Positions 1 to 8,786 of a stretch of DNA of 29,415 bases are shown piece by piece. The stretch spans positions 85,278 to 114,692 of the forward strand of contig DCYG01000040.1 in NCBI GenBank assembly GCA_002331025.1, written 5' to 3'. The notes under the pieces were generated by a model. That model saw only the letters and a list, made by a program, of their open reading frames with translations, did not search any database and had not been told where the DNA came from. Each line of letters opens with the position of its first letter. Position 1 is the stretch's first letter. Position numbers and translations under genes: made by a program. This stretch comes from Firmicutes bacterium UBA2116. GTDB taxonomy: Bacteria; Bacillota; Clostridia; Tissierellales; Sedimentibacteraceae.

Positions 1-44
1 CCAAGGTTTTTTGTTTATAAGTACAAATGATTGCTTGTTATATG

Positions 45-1268
45 TCAAACATTGTGTTGTCCCGTGTTTTTATTACAAACATATATTACTTGAAACATTT
101 TTTGTTGACTTATATCTCCAACATCGGATATGCTTTCTGTAAAAGGGCCTACATCGGTTGAATCCAGTAGTTTCAGATGATAATTATACATTAATTCCTG
201 CATTTTAATTTTATCATATAGATTTTTCGACTCATTATAGTTTTGTACTTCCTTGTACGAATATACTCCGCAAATAATTCCTTTTGTGGTTAATAACGGT
301 AACATTAAATTATATAATTTTTCTCCTGTCAATTCCTCATGTTTACTTGTCATCTGATAATCAATTATAATATCGGCAAATGAATCTTTTAATGGCAGAC
401 TTCCGTAATTACAACACAAAAAAATAAAATTTTTGTGATTATAGTAATTTTCCAAATCCTTTTTCAAATTTTCAAGCCTTTCATAGTCATAGTCGATAAG
501 TATGTAAGTAGAGTCTGAAGGCAAATATTTAATAAATTGCATAAGAAAAAATCCCACACAATTATCCAATTCAAGTATATATTTTGGTGCCCCTTGATAT
601 TTATTTATTTGCTCTACCAGTAATGCCATTCCCTTATATAGAAAATTGTTATATTGAGTAGAGGAGGAAGCCAGATACTCTTCCTTTGAAGGCATTCTTT
701 TTCCATTCAGCAGCTTCGTACGCACATGTCTCTTATCAACATACATTCCTTCTTTTATTACTGCAGTAAAGCCGCAGCCACAGTTTATAATCGCTTCAAT
801 CACATTATTATTTTCAATTATTCCTTCTGACAAATTTAATTGCCTGCGACAGTCCGGACATTTGAGTAAGTGTATTGATGATAACGGAAATCCTAATTTT
901 TGCACATCTTTATTTTCCTGCTGCTTAATATTATTAATTTTTTCCCTCAATGAATTATTTATATTATTGAATTGTGAAATTACTTTCTCATTTTCTTTTT
1001 TCTTTTCTTCTAAATATGACAAAAATAATTTTCTGAATGAATTGGAATTTTCTCCGCTTATGCGTTGCATGGCCAATAATTTTTGAATTTCACTTAAAGA
1101 AAAACTCATATTTTTATATTCGATTATCTTTTTTATATCACTGCAATCCGTATCACTAAATTGATATTGTCCTCCCTTTTTTTCAGTAACCAACAATCCC
1201 AAGTCTATATAATGCCGTATTGTATCCTGAGTTACATTATGCATTTTAGCAAATTTACCGATCTTCAT
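45..1268 (-). CDS. MerR-family regulator fused to zinc-knuckle and methyltransferase-like domain
   Basis: The protein has 407 residues. Residues 1-70 form a MerR-type winged helix (KIGKFAKMHNVTQDTIRHYI, then GLL and a FSDTD turn). Residues 80-120 are rich in K/E/N and probably form the usual MerR dimerisation coiled coil. Residues 137-166 carry CPDC and CGCG, a likely zinc knuckle. From about 225 on there is a Rossmann-like fold resembling class I SAM methyltransferases: a beta strand plus loop (YILELDNCVGFF, 230-241), an acidic second strand (ILIDYDYERL) and a motif-IV-like segment (FADIIIDYQM). The usual GxGxG of motif I is degenerate, so it may bind a ligand without catalysing methyl transfer. 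It probably acts as a cytoplasmic effector-sensing DNA-binding protein; the inducer is unknown. The ATG lies behind AGGAG. It has no obvious operon partner and probably regulates itself or the divergent or adjacent genes. Confidence 0.8.
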   Translation of the reverse strand: MKIGKFAKMHNVTQDTIRHYIDLGLLVTEKKGGQYQFSDTDCSDIKKIIEYKNMSFSLSEIQKLLAMQRISGENSNSFRKLFLSYLEEKKKENEKVISQFNNINNSLREKINNIKQQENKDVQKLGFPLSSIHLLKCPDCRRQLNLSEGIIENNNVIEAIINCGCGFTAVIKEGMYVDKRHVRTKLLNGKRMPSKEEYLASSSTQYNNFLYKGMALLVEQINKYQGAPKYILELDNCVGFFLMQFIKYLPSDSTYILIDYDYERLENLKKDLENYYNHKNFIFLCCNYGSLPLKDSFADIIIDYQMTSKHEELTGEKLYNLMLPLLTTKGIICGVYSYKEVQNYNESKNLYDKIKMQELMYNYHLKLLDSTDVGPFTESISDVGDISQQKMFQVIYVCNKNTGQHNV

Positions 1269-1297
1269 ATTTACTCCTGTTTATCTAATATTACATT

Positions 1298-1306
1298 ATT
1301 ATACCA
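1298..1306 (-). promoter_or_regulatory. Extended -10 promoter for the MerR-type gene
   Basis: On the minus strand TGG-TATAAT forms an extended -10 element about 30 bases before the ATG. No good -35 is visible at 16-18 bases, as is common for extended -10 promoters. Confidence 0.45.
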
Positions 1307-1370
1307 TATCTTTTATTTAGATTCATATATTTTAATACCTTTGTCTGATATTTTAGATGGCTGTCACTAT

Positions 1371-2075
1371 TTAAAGCGGCTCGTTATCACTATTTACATC
1401 ATTTTTAGAATCCTTATAATATAAATTTAATTTCTTTAAATTTGCAACCCATAAATAAATTACAAAGGGAATAAACAGCAACATTAATAGTTCTAAGTTT
1501 GACATTAAAATAAAATCAAATATTCCATGCAATATAACAGGTACCGTCAATGATTTACTTAAGAAATGACGGTTATGTTCGGGGGTCACTGAAAATTTTG
1601 CAAGAGAAAGATAATAACCCATTGTCACGGCAAACAGCATGTGTGCGGGAACAGACAAAACCGCCCTATACAATCCTATTGATTCAACATCCGAAAATCT
1701 GAACACAACGTACATTATATTTTCAATTGTTGCAAATCCAAGTGCCGACATTACACAGTAAACAATACCGTCAAGCTTTTCATTATAGACAGGATTGAAA
1801 TATACATATTTCAATACAACCCGTCTTTTAAAATATTCTTCTGTAAATCCTGCAACAATAAAAGATATGTAAAGAACCCCCAATATGCCGCCAAAAAAAT
1901 TAAAGCTTAATAAAAGGTTCTCCACTATTATCGTTGGAACAACAGAAATCATACCCATAAAAAACACCTTTAACAGCATCCCGATAGGCTCTCTGTCGTG
2001 TCTGTCAAATAAATAAAAAATCAATCCCAGGGCTATACCCGGCGTGATTGCGGTAATCAATAAATTTAATTTCAT
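1371..2075 (-). CDS. PrsW-family intramembrane metalloprotease (CPBP/PrsW type)
   Basis: This 234-residue protein is almost entirely hydrophobic helices. It carries the PrsW signature: ITPGIALGLIFYLFDRHDREP near the N-terminus, the paired glutamates FTEEYFKR (E79-E80), ATIENIMYV (E118), VPAHMLFAVTMGYYL (H145) and a final LHGIFDF (H183). These glutamates and histidines are the expected metal ligands in the membrane. In Bacillus subtilis PrsW performs site-1 cleavage of the anti-sigma factor RsiW. The substrate here cannot be told, because no anti-sigma gene is adjacent. It lies 44 bases downstream of the alpha/beta hydrolase on the same strand and is probably co-transcribed with it. The start is ATG. 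Confidence 0.85.
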   Translation of the reverse strand: MKLNLLITAITPGIALGLIFYLFDRHDREPIGMLLKVFFMGMISVVPTIIVENLLLSFNFFGGILGVLYISFIVAGFTEEYFKRRVVLKYVYFNPVYNEKLDGIVYCVMSALGFATIENIMYVVFRFSDVESIGLYRAVLSVPAHMLFAVTMGYYLSLAKFSVTPEHNRHFLSKSLTVPVILHGIFDFILMSNLELLMLLFIPFVIYLWVANLKKLNLYYKDSKNDVNSDNEPL

Positions 2076-2119
2076 AATTCCTCTTAGGTTAAATTATAGC
2101 TCAGTCAATATTCATAATA

Positions 2120-2893
2120 TTACAAATACCTTCCGAGCCAATTTATGCTTTCTTCCATCATATTTGTAGTAACAAAATGGTTTAAATCAGTATACTCGAT
2201 AAATTTTATTTTTTCCTTATCTTCATATAGAGGATTCAGTTTATCATAGAAATATTTTTGGCTTCCGATAGGAACCACATTATCACTGTCACCGTGCATC
2301 AACAGTATGGGTCTGTTTTTGAGCAGGTTCAAATGATTCATCGGGTTCATATCCGTAACCTTCTTTTCGATAATATCATACTTTTCGACTAATTCTTTAT
2401 CAATAGGTTCTTCTATATTCTCATTAAAGTTTTCCCATCCGCAGGATCCGTTAAGTACAATGAGTGTCTTTACATACTCATTATGGGTAAAAATACCTCC
2501 TGCAGTAAATCCCCCCATAGAGTTACCCATGACTGCAATTCTTTTGGAGTCTGCATTATATTTTGATACTATTTCCCGAACTATGATATTAAATTCCTCT
2601 AAATTTCTGAATATTACATCCCAAAAATATTGTTTAGCCATATTCCAGCCATAATCATTCAGGCGGTTCCTTTCGCCGTGATAAATAGCATCCGGAATTA
2701 CCACCTGGTATCCGACGGAGGATAATATAAATCCTCTTAAGCGCTGCAATTCCTTATTTGAACTCCATCCATGATAAAATACTACCGTAGGTATTGGTCC
2801 TTTCACTTCTCTCGGTTTGAAAATTATTGCAGATATTTCCTGTATCCTTATTTTTTCTTCAACAATAAAATTTGATTTTAAATAATCAGTCAT
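2120..2893 (-). CDS. Alpha/beta hydrolase (dienelactone-hydrolase/esterase type)
   Basis: The 257-residue protein shows the full alpha/beta-hydrolase set. The oxyanion strand FYHGWSS is near 39-45. The nucleophile elbow is GNSMGG with Ser125. The acid HGDSDNVVP lies at 200-208 (D202 or D204), and the catalytic histidine is in TDLNHFV (H239). The ATG follows AAAGGAGTTGCT. No signal peptide is visible, so it is cytoplasmic. It resembles the YitV/prolyl-oligopeptidase-like carboxylesterases of Firmicutes; the substrate is unknown. It sits between the polysaccharide deacetylase (58-base gap) and the PrsW protease (44-base gap), all on the minus strand, suggesting one transcript. Confidence 0.85.
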   Translation of the reverse strand: MTDYLKSNFIVEEKIRIQEISAIIFKPREVKGPIPTVVFYHGWSSNKELQRLRGFILSSVGYQVVIPDAIYHGERNRLNDYGWNMAKQYFWDVIFRNLEEFNIIVREIVSKYNADSKRIAVMGNSMGGFTAGGIFTHNEYVKTLIVLNGSCGWENFNENIEEPIDKELVEKYDIIEKKVTDMNPMNHLNLLKNRPILLMHGDSDNVVPIGSQKYFYDKLNPLYEDKEKIKFIEYTDLNHFVTTNMMEESINWLGRYL

Positions 2894-2951
2894 AGCAACT
2901 CCTTTACGGCATCATTTGTACAGAACTTAAAGCTCCTTAAGCACAGTAATT

Positions 2952-3797
2952 TCAATTATTAAATTGAGCAAAAAAACTTACCTGATTAATACCGGTCGGT
3001 CTGTTAATTCTTTTTAATTCATACAATTCATCCTCATTGCCCCGCAGAGAATTTACTCCTATGTTGCATGTTATTGTAGATACGAAGCCCATATCTCTAA
3101 GTATTTCATTGCATTCTTTACATGAGAAACCGTAAGGGTACGTAAATGCCTTTGGGGAATAACCTGTTTTTTCTTTAATTAATTGCTGAAGCTTGCCTAC
3201 ATCTCTTAAAATAGCTTCTTTATACCTTTCATATGATTCACCCTTCATTATCCTGCATCCTTGTCGATTGTTCAAGGTATGCATTGAATAAGTATGGTTT
3301 TGAATTTCAACGTATCCGGAATCAATAAGCTCATTAATCTGATTCCAGTTCAAATATGGATCCGGATAATTACTTTCAGAGCTTTTTTCAACATATTCTC
3401 CTACTATTGAAACAACAGCCTTACAGTCGTATTTTTCCAATATCGAAAGCGCATACTTGATGATATTGGAATAGCCGTCGTCAAATGTCAGCATAATGGG
3501 CTTTTCCGGCAAATCTATGCCATTGTATTCAAATGCTATTAAATCTTCGACCACTACAGTAGTATAACCTTGATTTTTTAAATAAATTATATCTTCCTCA
3601 AGTTCCTTTTGTGATATTGTATACTTTCCTAACAGTTTAGAGTTTTTACTAACATTATGATACATTATGATCGGAAGCTCTAAGGATGGTTTTGTCAATA
3701 CCTGTATAGCATCATGATCTTTAAAAAATGAAATTGAAAAAACAATAGTAAATATAATTATTACAGTTTTTAATGTTGACTTTTTTATAAACAGCAG
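2952..3797 (-). CDS. Membrane-anchored polysaccharide deacetylase (NodB-type), non-ATG start
   Basis: The catalytic part has NodB-domain motifs: PIIMYHNV, the metal/catalytic pair MLTFDDGYSN and the histidine motif EIQNHTYSMHTL, then FTYPYGF. It is probably a metal-dependent deacetylase acting on peptidoglycan or another N-acetylated polysaccharide outside the cell. The first conventional start is a TTG at 3698, which has no ribosome site. The frame stays open upstream, however, and encodes a basic stretch (KKSTLK) followed by a hydrophobic segment (TVIIIFTIVFSISFF), i.e. a signal anchor. Upstream of that is a good Shine-Dalgarno (GAGGGTGAT, 3804-3812). I therefore place the start at CTG 3797; ATT at 3800 or CTG at 3794 are alternatives. 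It is the first gene of the run with the hydrolase and PrsW. The family call is firm; the exact start is inferred. Confidence 0.8.
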   Translation of the reverse strand: MLFIKKSTLKTVIIIFTIVFSISFFKDHDAIQVLTKPSLELPIIMYHNVSKNSKLLGKYTISQKELEEDIIYLKNQGYTTVVVEDLIAFEYNGIDLPEKPIMLTFDDGYSNIIKYALSILEKYDCKAVVSIVGEYVEKSSESNYPDPYLNWNQINELIDSGYVEIQNHTYSMHTLNNRQGCRIMKGESYERYKEAILRDVGKLQQLIKEKTGYSPKAFTYPYGFSCKECNEILRDMGFVSTITCNIGVNSLRGNEDELYELKRINRPTGINQVSFFAQFNN

Positions 3798-4013
3798 AAT
3801 AAAATCACCCTCTCATTCATGTATACTAAAGCTTATGCATAAACAGCTTGGTTCATGAACATATTGAGATGTGCCATAAAACGGACAACGGATTGTGTAA
3901 TGCTTAATATTGTTTTTATATTATAATACAATAAATTCCTTTTTACAATTCATACTGACAAATTTTGTATAACATCAATACAGAAAATTGATATTAGCAT
4001 TCAATTTACTTTA

Positions 4014-4042
4014 TTGCAATATATGGTCTAAATTGTTATACT
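4014..4042 (+). promoter_or_regulatory. Sigma-A promoter of recQ
   Basis: TTGCAA and TATACT are separated by exactly 17 bases, about 58 bases before the recQ ATG. The interval 3798-4099 is otherwise AT-rich, with no ORF or convincing hairpin. Confidence 0.65.
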
Positions 4043-4099
4043 ATATACAAATAATATACAGCTATTTTAGTTAAGAATTAGTTAAATCCGGAGGTACAA

Positions 4100-6265
4100 A
4101 TGATAAGTAATGCTTTAGAATTACTAAAAAGATATTATGGATTTGAATCATTCAGGAATGGACAAGAAGAAGTTATTCATAATATTCTAACGCATAAAGA
4201 TGTACTTGCCATAATGCCTACAGGCGGCGGAAAATCCATTTGCTATCAAATACCTGCCATGATGATGGAGGGTACTACCATAGTTATATCACCTCTCATT
4301 TCATTAATGAAAGATCAGGTTGATACATTGAAACAATTAAATATACCTTCAGCATTTATTAACAGTTCTTTGTCATTGAGTGAATTGAGAAGGATTATAT
4401 ATGAAGCTGAAAATAATAAATATAAACTCATTTATGTGGCTCCTGAGAGGTTGGAAAGCGAAAGCTTTATAGAATTAATCAAGAATATTAAAATATCCAT
4501 GATTGCTGTTGATGAAGCACACTGCGTATCGCAATGGGGTCATGACTTCAGACCAAGCTACCTGAAAATTAAAAATTTGAGAAACTTAGGGCAAAACCTT
4601 ATCATATCATCATTTACTGCTACCGCAACCTCTTCCGTTAAAGAAGATATAATAAATTTAATTGGCTTGAAAAATCATTTTGAAATCACAACAGGCTTTG
4701 ACAGAGAAAATTTAACTTTTAATGTTTTACGGGCTGATAAAAAATTACCTTATGTTTTAAAATATGTGGAAGAAAACAAAAATAAGCAGGGCATCATCTA
4801 TTGTCTTACAAGAAAAACTACTGAGGAAGTTTGTAATAAGCTTGTAAGCTCCGGTTTTAATGCAGTAAAATACCATGCAGGTCTCAGTGATATTGAAAGA
4901 AACAAAAATCAAGATGAGTTTTTATATGATAACGCTGATATTATAGTTGCAACAAATGCTTTTGGCATGGGAATAGATAAATCAGATATCAGATATGTAA
5001 TACATTACAATATGCCTAAAAATATAGAAAGCTATTATCAGGAAGCCGGCAGAGCAGGACGTGACGGCGAGCCGGCAGATTGTATTCTTTTATTCAGCCC
5101 TTCCGACATAGTAATGAATAATTTTCTTATAGAAAACAGCGGTGAAAGCTTAGACAAATCAAAAGAATATGAAAAATTAAGAGAAATGATAAATTATTGC
5201 AATACCGATAAATGTTTAAGGAAATTTGTAATCAGTTATTTTGACAAAAGCTATGATAAAGAAAATTGTAATAATTGCAGCAATTGTTTAAGTGATACAG
5301 AAAGTACTGATATTACCATAGAGGCACAAAAAATACTTTCCTGCATTTACAGAACCGGACAAAGATTCGGCATGAATTTAGTTATAGATGTATTGAAAGG
5401 CAGTAACAATGCAAAGATTAAATCACTTAACTTCAATACATTAAGCACTTACGGAATTATGAAGGAATACAGACGCGAAACTCTTAATGAACTGATTTCT
5501 TACTTAGTTTCTGACGGTTATATAAATATTACAGGTGATAAATATCCGACATTAAATATTTTGCCTTCGGGTTTTCTTACACTGAAGGGAAAGCAAAAAG
5601 TTATCATAAAAAAAGTAATCAGCAAAAAAACTGATACGAATGATACTAAATCAGCATATGATAAATCATTGTTTGAAAAATTAAGGTTCAAAAGAAAAGA
5701 AATTGCCGATTCTTTAAAAATTCCTCCGTTTATTGTGTTTTCCGATGCTTCATTAAAGGACATGTGTCTTAAATATCCGGTAAACAAGCAGGGGTTTTTA
5801 AGCATAATCGGAGTAGGTGAAATAAAAGCGGAAAAATACGGTGCAGAGTTTACTGAAATTATAAAAAGCTATGCGGAACAAAATAATATTCAAAAAAGCA
5901 AAGCTGAATCAGCTGTCTCTACCATAGATTCAACGTCAGCAACAAATAATAATATTAGTAAGAGTAAAGAAGATACAAGGACTATAAGTTATAATCTTTA
6001 TAAAGAAGGCAAATCAATTGCTGAAATATCAAAGATAAGAAATCTTAACTCTCAAACAATTGAAGGACACTTAATTGATTGCGCGAAATTGGGCTATGAA
6101 ATTAATTTCTATGACTTTATATCAACAGAACATGAAGAGATGATAGTACAAAAATATATTGAACTGAATACAGACAAGTTAAAGCCAATTAAAGAATCAT
6201 TGCCCCCTGAAATAACATATACCGAAATAAAATTTGTATTATGCAAAACACAGATTGCCAAATAA
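4100..6265 (+). CDS. recQ: ATP-dependent DNA helicase RecQ
   Basis: The product has 721 residues, and its ATG is preceded by GGAGGT. Superfamily 2 helicase motifs are in order: Q-motif region FRNGQEEVI (18-26), Walker A PTGGGKS (40-46), DEAH box (138-141) followed by CVSQWGHDFRP, SFTATAT, the ATNAFGMGIDK motif V region and QEAGRAGRDG motif VI. The RecQ zinc-binding module follows with four cysteines (CNTDKC ... CNNCSNC, about 367-396), then the winged-helix RQC region. An HRDC domain lies at about 530-600 (YDKSLFEKLRFKRKEIAD ... FLSIIGVGEIKAEKYG). The last 90 residues form an extra helix-turn-helix module (YKEGKSIAEISKIRNLNSQT), common in long Firmicute RecQ proteins. It unwinds DNA 3'-5' in recombination and fork repair. 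It is transcribed alone from the promoter at 4014-4042. Confidence 0.95.
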   Translation: MISNALELLKRYYGFESFRNGQEEVIHNILTHKDVLAIMPTGGGKSICYQIPAMMMEGTTIVISPLISLMKDQVDTLKQLNIPSAFINSSLSLSELRRIIYEAENNKYKLIYVAPERLESESFIELIKNIKISMIAVDEAHCVSQWGHDFRPSYLKIKNLRNLGQNLIISSFTATATSSVKEDIINLIGLKNHFEITTGFDRENLTFNVLRADKKLPYVLKYVEENKNKQGIIYCLTRKTTEEVCNKLVSSGFNAVKYHAGLSDIERNKNQDEFLYDNADIIVATNAFGMGIDKSDIRYVIHYNMPKNIESYYQEAGRAGRDGEPADCILLFSPSDIVMNNFLIENSGESLDKSKEYEKLREMINYCNTDKCLRKFVISYFDKSYDKENCNNCSNCLSDTESTDITIEAQKILSCIYRTGQRFGMNLVIDVLKGSNNAKIKSLNFNTLSTYGIMKEYRRETLNELISYLVSDGYINITGDKYPTLNILPSGFLTLKGKQKVIIKKVISKKTDTNDTKSAYDKSLFEKLRFKRKEIADSLKIPPFIVFSDASLKDMCLKYPVNKQGFLSIIGVGEIKAEKYGAEFTEIIKSYAEQNNIQKSKAESAVSTIDSTSATNNNISKSKEDTRTISYNLYKEGKSIAEISKIRNLNSQTIEGHLIDCAKLGYEINFYDFISTEHEEMIVQKYIELNTDKLKPIKESLPPEITYTEIKFVLCKTQIAK

Positions 6266-6289
6266 GTGGGCGCTCGTCCCCCACTTATT
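6261..6289. terminator. Bidirectional terminator between recQ and the convergent GNAT gene
   Basis: A 10-bp perfect stem (AATAAGTGGG / CCCACTTATT) with a 9-base loop. The stop codons of both convergent genes lie inside the stem, so the hairpin serves both strands. Confidence 0.8.
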
Positions 6290-6857
6290 TAATAGTTCTC
6301 CGTGTTTTCTTTGATGTATCATAGCAAAGGACGAAAAGCTTATCGCCATGAAATTCGAACTCTTTTACAACGTCACACCCTAATTTTCTTGAATGAGCTT
6401 GAAATGACCTTTGATTGGATTGATCCACATAAGTCACCAAAACAGGGTATCTGTCCTTCATCAAAAGTCTCGAGCATTCGAACAAATTAAATAATACTCC
6501 GGTTCCTCTGTAATCCTTGTCTATACAGGCAGGTCCGTACTGGTATGAATTATCTGCCGATAATACTCTATCCTTATACTTAATGTTGGGCAAATCATCA
6601 ATCATGGGATGAAATACCGGCCATTCCTGCCAGAACCTCCATGATGCAGAGTTAGCAAAACCAATCATTCTATCTCCATCATAAGCTACCGCTAACCCTT
6701 TTTCTTCTTCTATTAATCTTTTTAACTTTTTCTCGGAAAAAAAGGTTCCGATACATCCACCCGGCTTATCTTCTTCACTGATTGAATCCTTATGATATTT
6801 TTTCTCCAATAACAAAATACCCGGAATGTCCTTTATCTCAGCACTACGATAGTTCAT
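6285..6857 (-). CDS. GNAT-family N-acetyltransferase
   Basis: The product is about 190 residues with GNAT signatures: N-terminal MNYRSAEIKDIPGILLLE, a central strand VAYDGDRMIGFANSASWRFW, and the acetyl-CoA pyrophosphate loop DKDYRGTGVLFNLFE, followed by YVDQSNQRSFQAHSRKLGCDVV. An in-frame TTG 12 bases upstream (6869) would place the Shine-Dalgarno GGGAGG inside the coding sequence, so I chose ATG 6857, five bases after it. It is cytoplasmic, and its acceptor substrate is unknown. It is convergent with recQ and shares its terminator. Confidence 0.8.
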   Translation of the reverse strand: MNYRSAEIKDIPGILLLEKKYHKDSISEEDKPGGCIGTFFSEKKLKRLIEEEKGLAVAYDGDRMIGFANSASWRFWQEWPVFHPMIDDLPNIKYKDRVLSADNSYQYGPACIDKDYRGTGVLFNLFECSRLLMKDRYPVLVTYVDQSNQRSFQAHSRKLGCDVVKEFEFHGDKLFVLCYDTSKKTRRTIK

Positions 6858-7064
6858 TTTTCCTCCCAATTAAATCAATTATTTCTTAATAAAAGATATC
6901 CTGAATTTGCCCTCTTTCATTAAGCATATATATTAACTGTAATTCTATACTTTGATTATACTCTATCATAGCGATATTATAAAGTATTATTGAGAATTAT
7001 TGGGAATTAATAAAATTCTTAATTACTTAATTATACATCCCACATATAAAGAAGGCATAAATAG

Positions 7065-7093
7065 TGGAAATGTTTTCAGATATGGGTTATAAT
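7065..7093 (+). promoter_or_regulatory. Probable promoter of the tandem-GNAT gene
   Basis: TATAAT at 7088-7093 with a weak TGGAAA 17 bases upstream, about 50 bases before the ATG. The rest of the divergent interval 6858-7142 is AT-rich with no ORF seen. Confidence 0.4.
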
Positions 7094-7142
7094 TTAGTTA
7101 ATACATAAAAAAACTCAACTTTTGTTTAAGGAGTTTAACAAT

Positions 7143-8012
7143 ATGAAAAATATAACCAAAAGACCATTTATGATTCTTTCGGATTTTTTAGCAGTATATA
7201 AGTTTATGATTGATATTTACGAAAAAGACTGGAGGAATGGCGTTCCGGCCCCCTTTCTGGAATATGCACTTTCATCGGGATGGGCGGATAAGACGATGAG
7301 CCATCGGAACACGATCTGGGAGGATGATGGCAGAATTGTTGGATTCTGTTTCTATGAAAGTCACATTGGAGAAGCATTTTTCAGCTTAAGACCGGGGTAT
7401 GAAGAAATCTCGTCTGAAATGGTTATTCATGCACAGAAATATCTGATTGATAAAGACGGCAATCTTAGACTCAATATTTTCAAGGGACAAAATGCAGTAA
7501 CCAAAGCTGCTGCAGATGAAGGTTTTAAGCAAGACGGTGAGCATGTTGATATGATTTTTGACTTCAGTAAACAATTAGATTATAAGCTTCCGGATGGCTT
7601 AAGCTTTGTGGAACCCGGTAATTTCGATATGGAAAAAATGCTGATATGCTGCTGGAAGGGTTTTGACCACGAAAAAGAAGGTCCATGGGACGGTGACGTT
7701 GATGATGGATATCATCTATATACTTCACCTCATGCTACGCCAAAGTACCCTGTGGCAATACAGAATGAAGCAGGTGATTACGTATGCTGGGCAGGTATGT
7801 GGTGGACGCCTGAAAATAAACTTGCATATATGGAACCGTTATGCACTGTACCTGAATATCGAGGCAAAGGTCTTGCGGCTGCAGCATTGTCTGAAATGTA
7901 CAGAAGAATGAAAACGCTCGGTGCAACACATATGACCGGCGGAGGAAGCCAGTTCTATAGCTCAATCGGATATGAGCCAATGATTACCTGGACATATTGG
8001 AGAAAGAAATAA
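7143..8012 (+). CDS. Two-domain GNAT-family N-acetyltransferase
   Basis: The product is about 289 residues, longer than a single GNAT domain. The C-terminal half (about 140-289) is a clear GNAT fold: AGMWWTPENKLAYMEPLCT, the CoA loop VPEYRGKGLAAAALSEMYRR, and GATHMTGGGSQFYSSIGYE. The N-terminal half (WEDDGRIVGFCFYESHIGEAF ... LRLNIFKGQ) resembles a degenerate GNAT domain without the RxxGxG loop. It is probably a cytoplasmic small-molecule acetyltransferase, possibly a resistance-type one; the substrate is not identifiable. A TTG seven codons upstream would embed the AAGGAG ribosome site in the protein, so ATG 7143 was chosen. It is monocistronic, ending at the hairpin 8021-8044. Confidence 0.8.
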   Translation: MKNITKRPFMILSDFLAVYKFMIDIYEKDWRNGVPAPFLEYALSSGWADKTMSHRNTIWEDDGRIVGFCFYESHIGEAFFSLRPGYEEISSEMVIHAQKYLIDKDGNLRLNIFKGQNAVTKAAADEGFKQDGEHVDMIFDFSKQLDYKLPDGLSFVEPGNFDMEKMLICCWKGFDHEKEGPWDGDVDDGYHLYTSPHATPKYPVAIQNEAGDYVCWAGMWWTPENKLAYMEPLCTVPEYRGKGLAAAALSEMYRRMKTLGATHMTGGGSQFYSSIGYEPMITWTYWRKK

Positions 8013-8020
8013 TTGAAGTT

Positions 8021-8044
8021 TTGCCCGAGGTCTCTCTCGGGCAA
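8021..8044. terminator. Bidirectional terminator
   Basis: A 9-bp perfect stem TTGCCCGAG / CTCGGGCAA with a 6-base loop, flanked by A/T runs. It separates the convergent GNAT and nitroreductase genes. Confidence 0.85.
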
Positions 8045-8049
8045 TTTAA

Positions 8050-8775
8050 TCAATTCCATTCATTAATGTATTTCTTTATTGATCTGATCATTTCTTTGAA
8101 AAATGGTGCGTCTATTTTTCTTTTATAAAATTTTACGGCAAAATCCGAATCCTTAGATTCATTTTTAAGGAACATGTTGTTAATGAATTCTTCCGATATT
8201 GTTGGATATGTCTCATCAAACACTACACACGATTTATCAAATCGTTCTCTGATTTGCGGCTTAGTATCATAGTTCCCCATTACGATTAAGGTTATGGGCA
8301 TCGTATATTCGGGCAGATTGAAAAGTTCCTTGTGATACTCATAGTTTTCCATTATATCACCGATATAGCAGGTTCCGATTCCTAAGCTTTCCGCTGCTAT
8401 TACAGCATTTTGCGCTGCAATCATTCCATCCTGAATCCCTAACATAAAATCACTTATACAAGGTCCTTTATAATCAGGAAATGCTTCATTAATATTTCGC
8501 TGCTCAAAAAATCTGTGCCATTTATAGCTATCGGTTACAAACAACAATGCCAAATCCGCACTTTCTATGAATGGTTGATTGTCACAGCTCTTTGCAAGCT
8601 TCGATAAGGTTTCTTTTGAGCGTATTTTTATAATACTGTAAGCCATCATATTGCCGGCAGTCGCTCCATGCATTGCTGAATCAACAATATGCCGTACATG
8701 TTCATCTGTTATTTTTGTTTCGTTAAACTTTCTGATAGATGTATGTGACTTTAATAATTCTATTACCTCGTTCAT
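8050..8775 (-). CDS. Nitroreductase-family FMN protein
   Basis: The protein has 241 residues. It opens with the family motif HTSIRKFNETKITDEHVRHIVDSAMHGATAG, whose Arg/Ser-Arg-Lys region binds the FMN phosphate. A central segment (AAQNAVIAAESLGIGTCYIGDI) and the strand PITLIVMGNYDTKPQIRERF are typical of NfsA/FRP-like NAD(P)H-dependent flavin or nitro-reductases. It is cytoplasmic and its physiological substrate is unknown. It follows the FMN-reductase-like gene by 11 bases with a GGAGGT site between them, so the two are an operon of flavin oxidoreductases. The stop is TGA, which shows that TGA is a normal stop codon in this genome. Confidence 0.85.
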   Translation of the reverse strand: MNEVIELLKSHTSIRKFNETKITDEHVRHIVDSAMHGATAGNMMAYSIIKIRSKETLSKLAKSCDNQPFIESADLALLFVTDSYKWHRFFEQRNINEAFPDYKGPCISDFMLGIQDGMIAAQNAVIAAESLGIGTCYIGDIMENYEYHKELFNLPEYTMPITLIVMGNYDTKPQIRERFDKSCVVFDETYPTISEEFINNMFLKNESKDSDFAVKFYKRKIDAPFFKEMIRSIKKYINEWN

Positions 8776-8786
8776 GATACCTCCTT

